Assembly (NCBI GenBank): GCA_964511405.1
Contig: CAZEFK010000138.1
Location: 1-19,985 of the forward strand
Reading direction: 5' to 3'
From: CAZEFK01 sp964511405
Lineage (GTDB): Bacteria > Pseudomonadota > Alphaproteobacteria > Elsterales > Elsteraceae
DNA: 19,985 bases
Shown: positions 12,800-18,940 of the stretch, one piece after another
Layout: each line of letters begins with the position of its first letter
How positions within the stretch are numbered: position 1 is the stretch's first letter
Position numbers and translations under genes: made by a program
The notes under the pieces: model-generated
What the model was told of the DNA's origin: nothing
Database searches by the model: none
What the model saw: only the letters and a program-made list of their open reading frames with translations

Positions 12800-14803
12800 A
12801 TGGAGATCCGGCACGCCGACGGCGGCTTCGACCTGACCCTGGACGGCCGGCTGGTGCTGCGGCACCGGCCTGATGCGCCCTGCCTGTTCGTCGGCCGGGG
12901 CGATGCCCGCATCGACATGTATCGCGGCAACTTCGACATCGAGGACCGGCTGTTCGAGCGGTCGCCGCTGGCCCATGCCGAGGTCCGCGGCACCACCATC
13001 GCCTTCGCCGTGGCACCCGGCCTGCCGCCGCGCCTCACGATCGCGGCCGAGGGGCGGGACAGCGACGCCGTGCTGCGGTTCCAGGCGGCCGACCCGGCGA
13101 TCGACCGTGTCTGGCTGCGCCTGGTGGCCGAGCCGGACGAGCAGGTCTGGGGCGGCGGCGAGCAGATGTCCTATTTCGACCTCCGCGGCCGCCGCTTCCC
13201 GTTCTGGACTTCCGAGCCCGGGGTCGGGCGCGACAAGACCACGGAGATCACCTTCCAGGCCGACCGCACCGGCCGCGCCGGCGGCGACTACTGGACCACC
13301 AACTATCCGCAGCCGACCGTCCTGTCGTCGCGCCGCTACGCGGTCCACCTGGAGACCACGGCCTGGTCGGCCTTCGACTTCCGCGACCCTGATTTCCACG
13401 AGATCGAATGCTGGGCGGTGCCGGAGCGGCTGGAGCTGTGGGCACGTCCGCGCTTCGTCGAGCTGGTCGAGGCCTTGTCCCTGCGCTTCGGCCGCCAGCC
13501 GCCGCTGCCGGACTGGCTGTACCGGGGCGCCATCATCGGCCTGAAGGACGGCGAGCGGTCGTTCGAGCGGCTGGACCGGATGATCGCCGCGGGGGTCCAA
13601 GTCTCGGGCCTGTGGTGCGAGGACTGGATCGGGCTGCGCCAGACCTCGTTCGGCAGCCGCCTGTTCTGGGACTGGACGGCCAGCGCGGCGCGCTATCCTG
13701 ATCTGGCCGCCCGCATCGCCGATCTCAAGGCCCGCGGCATCCAGTTCCTGGGCTACGTCAACCCGTATCTGTGCGTCGACGGCACGCTGTTCCCCGAGGC
13801 CGAGGCCCAGGGATTCCTGGCCGGCGACGGCGCCGGCGGCACGGCGCGCGTCGATTTCGGCGAATTCGACTGCGGCGTCGTCGACTTCACCAAGCGGGAG
13901 GCCGCAGCCTGGTTCGCCGAGCGCGTGATCGGCCGCGAGATGCTGGACAAGGGCCTCGGCGGCTGGATGGCCGATTTCGGCGAATATCTGCCGGTCGACG
14001 TCACGCTCGCCAACGGCGTCGACGCGCGCCTGATGCACAATGCCTGGCCGACCCTGTGGGCCAAGGTCAACGCCGACGCGGTCGCACGCCGCGGCCGGAC
14101 CGGCCAAGTCCTGTGGTTCATGCGCGCCGGCTTCACCGGCGTCCAGGCCCACTGTCCGCTCTTGTGGGCGGGCGACCAGTCGGTGGATTTCAGCCGCCAC
14201 GACGGGCTGGTGACCGTGATCTGCGGCGCCCTGTCGTCCGGCCTGCTGGGCAACGCCTACCACCACTCCGACATCGGCGGCTATACGAGCCTGTTCGGCA
14301 ATGTCCGCACCGCCGAGCTGATCATGCGCTGGGCCGAGATGGCGGCGTTCACGCCCGTCATGCGCACCCACGAGGGCAACCGCCCGCGCGATAACCTGCA
14401 AATCGACCAGGACGCCGAAGTCCTGGCCCATTTCGCGCGCATGACCCGGGTCTGGGTGCATCTGGTGCCGTACTTGAAGGCGCTGGTTGCCGAGGCCGGC
14501 GCTCGCGGTCTGCCGGCGCAGCGGCCGTTGTTCCTGCACTTCGAAGACGACCCCGGCGCCTACCGGGTCCAGGATGCCTACCTGTACGGGCCGGACCTGC
14601 TGGTCGCTCCGGTGTGGAAGGCCGGGCAGCAGGACTGGACCACCTATTTGCCGGCAGGGGCCGGCTGGACCCATGTCTGGACCGGCGCGCGCTTCGCCGG
14701 CGGCGCCGAGGCCGCGGTGCCGGCGCCGTTCGGCCAGCCGCCGGTGTTCCACCGCGCGGGCTCGCCCTTCGCCGGCCTGTTCGCCGGGCTCCGGGACCTG
14801 TGA
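12800..14803 (+). CDS. yihQ: GH31 sulfoquinovosidase (YihQ-type, KERWY subgroup)
   Basis: A 667-residue family GH31 alpha-glycosidase matching E. coli YihQ (678 residues) along its whole length, e.g. G-E-Q-M-S-Y-F-D-L-R-G-R-R-F-P and W-T-S-E-P-G-V-G-R. It releases SQ from alpha-SQ glycosides such as SQ-glycerol, the deacylated plant sulfolipid. Nucleophile Asp392 lies in G-G-W-M-A-D-F-G-E-Y-L-P and acid/base Asp459 in W-A-G-D-Q. The sulfonate pocket reads Lys249, Glu274, Arg287, Trp290 and Tyr495: the KERWY set I recall for Agrobacterium SQase (K245, E270, R283, W286, Y491), all offset by four, not the QQRWY set of E. coli. No signal peptide, so it is cytoplasmic and needs an importer. Translation is probably coupled to the upstream gene; its stop overlaps the next gene's GTG. 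Confidence 0.95.
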   Translation: MEIRHADGGFDLTLDGRLVLRHRPDAPCLFVGRGDARIDMYRGNFDIEDRLFERSPLAHAEVRGTTIAFAVAPGLPPRLTIAAEGRDSDAVLRFQAADPAIDRVWLRLVAEPDEQVWGGGEQMSYFDLRGRRFPFWTSEPGVGRDKTTEITFQADRTGRAGGDYWTTNYPQPTVLSSRRYAVHLETTAWSAFDFRDPDFHEIECWAVPERLELWARPRFVELVEALSLRFGRQPPLPDWLYRGAIIGLKDGERSFERLDRMIAAGVQVSGLWCEDWIGLRQTSFGSRLFWDWTASAARYPDLAARIADLKARGIQFLGYVNPYLCVDGTLFPEAEAQGFLAGDGAGGTARVDFGEFDCGVVDFTKREAAAWFAERVIGREMLDKGLGGWMADFGEYLPVDVTLANGVDARLMHNAWPTLWAKVNADAVARRGRTGQVLWFMRAGFTGVQAHCPLLWAGDQSVDFSRHDGLVTVICGALSSGLLGNAYHHSDIGGYTSLFGNVRTAELIMRWAEMAAFTPVMRTHEGNRPRDNLQIDQDAEVLAHFARMTRVWVHLVPYLKALVAEAGARGLPAQRPLFLHFEDDPGAYRVQDAYLYGPDLLVAPVWKAGQQDWTTYLPAGAGWTHVWTGARFAGGAEAAVPAPFGQPPVFHRAGSPFAGLFAGLRDL

Positions 14804-15561
14804 CCGCCGCCGATCTCATCGGCCTGCTGGCGGTGGTTGCGGTCAGCGCCTATGTCCAGACCCTCACCGGCTTCGCCTTCGGCCTGCTGACCATCGGCGG
14901 CGTCGGCCTGCTGGGCCTGATGTCGCTGCCCGACGCCGCGGTGCTGGTCGGCCTGCTGACCCTGGTCAACGCCGCCCAGGTGCTGCGCCGGGGCTGGCGC
15001 CAGGTCGCCCTGCCCGAACTGCTGCTGATCATGGCCGCCGGCATCCCGGGCCTGGCGCTGGGCTACGGCCTGCTGGAGTGGCTGGCGGGCACGCGGCTGG
15101 AGCTGCTGCGCGTGGTCCTGGGCGCCGTCGTCGTGCTGTCGAGCCTGCAGCTCGGCGGGACGCCCGAGCGCCGCGACAGGCGCTCGGGCCGGCTGTCGTT
15201 CCTGCTGGCCGGCGCCGCCGGCGGCCTGATGGGCGGGCTGTTCTCGACCGCCGGCCCGCCGCTGGTGTTCCACCTCTACCGCCAGCCGATGCCGCTGGCG
15301 ATGATCCGCGAGACCCTGGTCACGGTGTTCATGCTGAACGCCGTGGTGCGCCTGGGGCTGGTCGCGGCCCACGGCATGCCGATGCCCGCGGTGTGGGCGG
15401 CGGCCCTGGCGGCCCCGGCGGTGATGGCGGCGACCTACGCGGCCCGGCGCTGGCCGCCGCCCCTGCCCGCATCGGCCCTGCGGGCGCTGGTCGGCGCCCT
15501 GCTGCTCCTATCCGGCGGTTCGCTGGCCGGACCGGCGCTGCTCCGGCTGGTGCAGGCGTAG
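14800..15561 (+). CDS. TauE/SafE-family membrane exporter
   Basis: A 253-residue, very hydrophobic protein of the TauE/SafE family (about seven to eight membrane helices in two repeats; inner membrane). The N-terminal helix carries the family-typical T-G-F-A-F-G-L-L, and the second repeat has G-L-M-G-G-L-F-S-T-A-G-P-P-L-V-F. Members in sulfonate clusters are thought to export sulfite, sulfoacetate or sulfolactate. Start GTG 14800 overlaps the sulfoquinovosidase stop (GTGA), giving tight coupling. A longer frame from 14614 lies within the glycosidase gene and is rejected. It is the last gene of the plus-strand operon and its stop directly abuts the stop of the opposing SDR gene. Whether the cargo is sulfite or sulfolactate is open. 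Confidence 0.86.
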   Translation: MTAADLIGLLAVVAVSAYVQTLTGFAFGLLTIGGVGLLGLMSLPDAAVLVGLLTLVNAAQVLRRGWRQVALPELLLIMAAGIPGLALGYGLLEWLAGTRLELLRVVLGAVVVLSSLQLGGTPERRDRRSGRLSFLLAGAAGGLMGGLFSTAGPPLVFHLYRQPMPLAMIRETLVTVFMLNAVVRLGLVAAHGMPMPAVWAAALAAPAVMAATYAARRWPPPLPASALRALVGALLLLSGGSLAGPALLRLVQA

Positions 15562-16329
15562 CTACACCAGTCCGCCGTCGACGATGAAGGCCTGGCCGGC
15601 GCAGCCGTCGCCGTCGTCGGCGGCCAGGAACAGCACCATGCGCGCGACGTCGGGCGGCACCAGGCGGCGCTTCAGGCATTGCAGGTCGATGAAGCGCTGG
15701 CTTTCGGCGGGGTCGATCCACAGCCGCGTCTGGCGCTCGGTGATGACGCCGCCGGGCACCACGGAATTGACGCGAATGCCGTCGGGCCCGAGCTCGCGGG
15801 CCATGGACCGGGTCATGCCATGGATCGCCGCCTTCGAGGTCGTGTAGGTGATCATGCCGTCGCGCCCGCGCATCCAGCTGATCGAGCCGACATTGACGAT
15901 CGCGCCGCCGCCGGCGTCGCGCATGCCGGGCGCCACGGCCTGGGCGGCGAACAGATGGTGGCGCAGATTGACCGCGATCAGCTCGTCGAAGCGCTCGGGC
16001 GTGAGCTCGGCCAGGCGGTGGCGCTCGTCGCGGGCGGCGTTGTTGACCAGCACCCGGATCGGGCCCAGCCGCGCCGCGGCCTCGGCGATCGCCGCCTGGT
16101 AGGCCGGGACGTCGCGGATGTCGGCGACCAGCGGCAGCGGCCGCGGCTTGCCCTCGGCGGCGAGGCGGTCGGCCAGCGCTTCGCCCTCGTCGCGCTGGAC
16201 GTCGACGAAGGCGACACGGGCGCCCTGGTCGGCGAAATGCTCGACCAGGCTGGCGCCGATGCCGGTGGCGCCGCCGCTGATCAGGACGACGCGGCCATCG
16301 AGGCTGGGATAGCGGGCAAAGGCCGGCAT
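15562..16329 (-). CDS. SDR oxidoreductase, probable NAD-dependent sulfoquinovose dehydrogenase
   Basis: A 255-residue classical short-chain dehydrogenase. The nucleotide motif is S-G-G-A-T-G-I-G (18-25), Asp43 ends the second strand (favours NAD over NADP), N-N-A-A is at 96-99, and the catalytic Ser149, Tyr162 and Lys166 (Y-T-T-S-K) are intact. The C-terminus ends G-Q-A-F-I-V-D-G-G. In sulfo-ED clusters an SDR oxidises SQ to 6-deoxy-6-sulfogluconolactone, the first committed step. Start ATG 16329 has a GGGAG about 10 nt upstream. It is divergent from the mutarotase-lactonase pair, 123 bp apart, and convergent with the exporter. Substrate is inferred from context; the SDR family alone would not tell. 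Confidence 0.84.
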   Translation of the reverse strand: MPAFARYPSLDGRVVLISGGATGIGASLVEHFADQGARVAFVDVQRDEGEALADRLAAEGKPRPLPLVADIRDVPAYQAAIAEAAARLGPIRVLVNNAARDERHRLAELTPERFDELIAVNLRHHLFAAQAVAPGMRDAGGGAIVNVGSISWMRGRDGMITYTTSKAAIHGMTRSMARELGPDGIRVNSVVPGGVITERQTRLWIDPAESQRFIDLQCLKRRLVPPDVARMVLFLAADDGDGCAGQAFIVDGGLV

Positions 16330-16452
16330 GGAGAGGCTCCCGTGTGGCTGGGCAGGGTCTATCGAGCCGGCGAGTGTGCCGCGGCTTCGCCCGGGTTGCG
16401 AGAGGCCCCGCTTCTCGGGCAGGGTTCCGCGCAAAAGACGAGGAGCCCGCCC

Positions 16453-17346
16453 ATGGACCGCGCCGACCCGCCCTCCGTCGTGAGGCTCGCGGCCTTCGAC
16501 CTCGAGCTGGAGCTGCTGCCGGCGACCGGCGGCTCGATCGGACGCTTCACGCTCGCCCGCGACGGCCGCCGGATCGAGCTGATGCGCCCCGCCGACCCGG
16601 CCAACCTGGCGCTGGGCGGCCCGCGCGGCACGGCATCCTACCCGCTGGTGCCGTTCTCGGGGCGCATCGCCTGGGGCCGCTTCCGCTTCGACGGCCGCGA
16701 CGTCGAGCTGCCGGCCAACATGCCGCCCGAACCCCACGCCATCCACGGCGACGGCTGGACCGCCGCCTGGACCGTCGCCGAATCAGGGCCGGCGCGTGCC
16801 GTGCTGGCCTACGACCATGCCGCCGGCGCCTGGCCCTGGGCCTACCGGGCCGAGCAGACCTTCGAGCTGACGCCGGCCGGACTGACGGTGACGATGGCGG
16901 TCGAGAACCGCGGCCCGACGCCGATGCCGGCCGGGATCGGCCTGCATCCCTATTTCCCGCGGGCGCCTGAGACCCGCGTGACCGCGCGGGTGCCGCGAGT
17001 GCTGGTCAACGACATGGCCAAGCTGCCGGTGGCCGTGATCGAGACGCCGCCGGCCTGGGACCTGGCGGCCGGCCGCAGCGTGGCCGAGCTGCATCTCGAC
17101 AGCTGCTTCACCGGGTGGGACGGCGCCGCGCGCCTGGACTGGGCCGGTCACAGCCTGGTCATCGAGGCCGACCCGGTGTTCGGCTGCCTGGTGGTCTACA
17201 CCCAGCCGGCCTATGTCTGCGTCGAGCCGGTCAGCCACGAAGTCGACGCCGTCAACCGCGGCGTCGAGGCCGCCGGCTTGCACGTGCTGCCGCCGGGCGG
17301 GCGGCTGGCCGGCAGCGTGCGCTTCAAGCCGGAGCTGCGGGCATGA
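16453..17346 (+). CDS. Aldose 1-epimerase family, probable sulfoquinovose mutarotase
   Basis: A 297-residue member of the aldose 1-epimerase (GalM-like) family, cytoplasmic. Expected catalytic and binding residues are present: Arg71 (P-F-S-G-R-I), His98 (H-A-I-H-G), His165 (G-I-G-L-H-P-Y-F) and Glu258 (V-C-V-E-P-V-S). Sulfoquinovosidase releases alpha-SQ, and a mutarotase speeds equilibration to the beta form used by the dehydrogenase; such genes occur in known SQ clusters. Start ATG 16453 follows GAGGAG. Its stop overlaps the start of the lactonase gene (ATGA), so the two are translated together. Specificity for SQ over glucose or galactose is inferred from the cluster. Confidence 0.86.
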   Translation: MDRADPPSVVRLAAFDLELELLPATGGSIGRFTLARDGRRIELMRPADPANLALGGPRGTASYPLVPFSGRIAWGRFRFDGRDVELPANMPPEPHAIHGDGWTAAWTVAESGPARAVLAYDHAAGAWPWAYRAEQTFELTPAGLTVTMAVENRGPTPMPAGIGLHPYFPRAPETRVTARVPRVLVNDMAKLPVAVIETPPAWDLAAGRSVAELHLDSCFTGWDGAARLDWAGHSLVIEADPVFGCLVVYTQPAYVCVEPVSHEVDAVNRGVEAAGLHVLPPGGRLAGSVRFKPELRA

Positions 17347-18188
17347 CCCCGCGGCTGGTCCACGACACCCGTGCCAGGTTGGGCGAGTGCCCGGTGTGGG
17401 TGGCCGCCGAGCAGGCGCTGTACTGGGTCGACATCGAAGCACCGGCGATCCATCGCCTGGACCCGCAGTCGGGCGCCCATCGCTGTTGGCCGATGCCCGA
17501 GGCCATGGGCTCGATCGCGCCGCGCGCCGGCGGCGGCTGGATCGGCGCCGCGCGCTCGGGCTTCGTCGCCATCGACCTCGCCGCCAACCGCGTGACCAAG
17601 CTGGGCGTGCCGGCGGCCATGCCGCCGCACAGCCGCTTCAACGACGGCAAGGTCGACCCGGCCGGCCGGTTCTGGGCCGGCACCATGTACGAGCCGCGCG
17701 AGCGCCCGGCGGGCGTGCTGTACTGCCTGGCGCCCGACCTCACGGCCGCGGCCATGGCCGACGGCGTGGTCATCTCCAACGGCCTGGGCTGGAGCCCCGA
17801 CGGCGCCACGATGTATTTCGCCGACACCCGCGCCGACGTGATCTACGCCTTCGACTACGACCGCGCGAGCGGCGCGGTCGCCAACCGGCGCGAGTGGGTG
17901 CGCACCGATCCCGCCGGCGGCCGGCCCGACGGCGCCGCAGTCGACGTCGAGGGCGGCTACTGGTCGTGCCAGTATGACGGCGGCCGCCTCCTGCGCTTCG
18001 CCCCCGACGGCACCCTATTGGCCGCGATCCCGCTGCCGGTACGCCGGCCGACCATGCCGGCCTTCGGCGGCCCCAACCTGGACCGGCTGTACATCACCTC
18101 GGCCAGTTCGGACGAGCCGCAGTCGGGCGGCGTGTTCGAGCTGGAGGTCGGGGTCCGCGGCGTGCCGATCCCGGCGTTCGCGGGGTAG
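17343..18188 (+). CDS. SMP-30/gluconolactonase family, probable sulfogluconolactonase
   Basis: A 281-residue six-bladed beta-propeller lactonase of the SMP-30/regucalcin family. The divalent-metal ligands are all present: Glu15 (L-G-E-C-P-V-W), Asn146 (S-N-G-L-G-W-S-P-D-G) and Asp196 (R-P-D-G), with the substrate-side R-F-N-D-G-K-V-D-P-A-G-R-F-W-A-G-T-M at 98-115. It should hydrolyse 6-deoxy-6-sulfogluconolactone to 6-deoxy-6-sulfogluconate, the second sulfo-ED step. The gene starts within the stop of the mutarotase (ATGA overlap). It ends 10 bp from the stop of the convergent osmC gene, with no clear terminator between. Family members also act on glucono- and arabinolactones; the sulfonated substrate is from context. 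Confidence 0.88.
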   Translation: MTPRLVHDTRARLGECPVWVAAEQALYWVDIEAPAIHRLDPQSGAHRCWPMPEAMGSIAPRAGGGWIGAARSGFVAIDLAANRVTKLGVPAAMPPHSRFNDGKVDPAGRFWAGTMYEPRERPAGVLYCLAPDLTAAAMADGVVISNGLGWSPDGATMYFADTRADVIYAFDYDRASGAVANRREWVRTDPAGGRPDGAAVDVEGGYWSCQYDGGRLLRFAPDGTLLAAIPLPVRRPTMPAFGGPNLDRLYITSASSDEPQSGGVFELEVGVRGVPIPAFAG

Positions 18189-18198
18189 CGGCGAAGCG

Positions 18199-18687
18199 CT
18201 AGCCGAGCGCCGTCCGGATCTCGATCCGGCTGGTCAGGGTGCGATGGACCGGGCACATGTCGGCGATCTGCAGCAGGCGCCGGCGCTGCTCGTCGTCGAG
18301 CGGGCCGTCCAGCTCCAGCCGGCGGTCGATGCGGTCGATCATGGCGGTGCCTGATTCGCACGCGACGCAGTCTTCGGCATGGGCCTTGCCGTGGCGCAGG
18401 CGGACCCGCACCCGCTGCAGCGGCCAGCCCTTGCGCTCGGCATAGAGCCGGAGGGTCATCGCGGTGCAGGAGCCCAGCGCCATCAGCAGCAGCTCGTAGG
18501 GTCCGGGCCCGGCGTCGAGGCCGCCCACCGCGACAGGCTCGTCGGCGACCAGGGCATGGCGGCCGTCGAGCAGGGCCTGGGTCAGCCGGCCGACCCCGCT
18601 CTCGACCACGACCACGCCACCCGGCTCGATCGAGCGCTGGAGCTGGGCGACGGCGTCGGCGGCAAGTTCCGGCATCGATAGCGTCAT
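18199..18687 (-). CDS. OsmC-family protein
   Basis: A 162-residue OsmC/YhfA-type protein. The two redox cysteines are present: Cys74 (L-G-S-C-T-A-M-T) and Cys145 (D-M-C-P-V-H-R-T-L), as is Glu65 (P-Y-E-L-L-L-M-A), which normally contacts them. Such dimeric proteins reduce organic hydroperoxides using thiols, but this shorter branch is less well defined. There is an extra C-V-A-C pair (C107, C110). Start ATG 18687 is the first possible; no strong ribosome binding site is seen and a second ATG at 18675 is a real alternative. It is convergent with the lactonase gene and is probably not part of the SQ pathway, although thiol or sulfite stress is a thinkable link. Confidence 0.85.
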   Translation of the reverse strand: MTLSMPELAADAVAQLQRSIEPGGVVVVESGVGRLTQALLDGRHALVADEPVAVGGLDAGPGPYELLLMALGSCTAMTLRLYAERKGWPLQRVRVRLRHGKAHAEDCVACESGTAMIDRIDRRLELDGPLDDEQRRRLLQIADMCPVHRTLTSRIEIRTALG

Positions 18688-18756
18688 GGGCTAGAGGATA
18701 GCAGATCGGCACGTAACAGGAGCAAAAGTCCGGGCAGGCCCCCTCGGCCCCCTCTT

Positions 18757-18784
18757 CGTCATGCCCGCGAAAGCGGGCATCCAG
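18757..18784. repeat. REP-like hairpin, unit 1
   Basis: An 8-bp stem, ATGCCCGC (18761-18768) with GCGGGCAT (18773-18780), closed by a GAAA loop and flanked by CGTC and CCAG. It resembles the short palindromes scattered between genes in many alphaproteobacteria. It pairs with an inverted partner at 18835-18862. Confidence 0.7.
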
Positions 18785-18834
18785 ATGGCTCGACGACAAT
18801 ATCAGGTATGTCACCCGTCAGCTTGCCACAACGG

Positions 18835-18862
18835 CTCGATCCCCGCTTTCGCGGGGATGACG
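18835..18862. repeat. REP-like hairpin, unit 2 (inverted)
   Basis: The reverse complement reads CGTC-ATCCCCGC-GAAA-GCGGGGAT, the same element as unit 1 in opposite orientation. One stem base pair has changed on both sides (G-C to C-G), keeping the stem intact. Fifty bases separate the two units. Confidence 0.7.
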
Positions 18863-18877
18863 GTGGTGGGCACCACG

Positions 18878-18940
18878 GGCGCCTATGGCGCCAGCGGCGC
18901 CTATGGCGCCAGCGGCGCCTATGGCGCCAGCGGCGCCTAC
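18878..18940. repeat. 18-bp tandem repeat, 3.5 copies, spanning the MCP stop
   Basis: Unit GGCGCCTATGGCGCCAGC at 18878-18895, 18896-18913 and 18914-18931, all identical, then nine bases of a fourth copy (last base before divergence at 18940). Each unit has two GGCGCC palindromes that can fold on each other. In the minus-strand chemotaxis frame each unit carries a TAG, and the gene's own stop (18939-18937) is part of the array. Confidence 0.88.

Noticed and set aside
9402..18188. A plain sugar-acid (arabonate, xylonate or galactonate) pathway
   Set aside because: The dehydratase, aldolase, lactonase and SDR alone would allow it, but the operon-internal YihQ-type glycosidase with the full sulfonate pocket, plus a TauE-family exporter, points to sulfoquinovose.
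9402..18188. Sulfo-EMP, sulfo-TAL or oxygenase-type SQ pathways
   Set aside because: No SQ isomerase, SF kinase, SFP aldolase, transaldolase or flavin SQ monooxygenase is present in the window, while the sulfo-ED set is.
18878..18940. CRISPR array
   Set aside because: Units are contiguous 18-mers with no spacers, and no cas genes are nearby.
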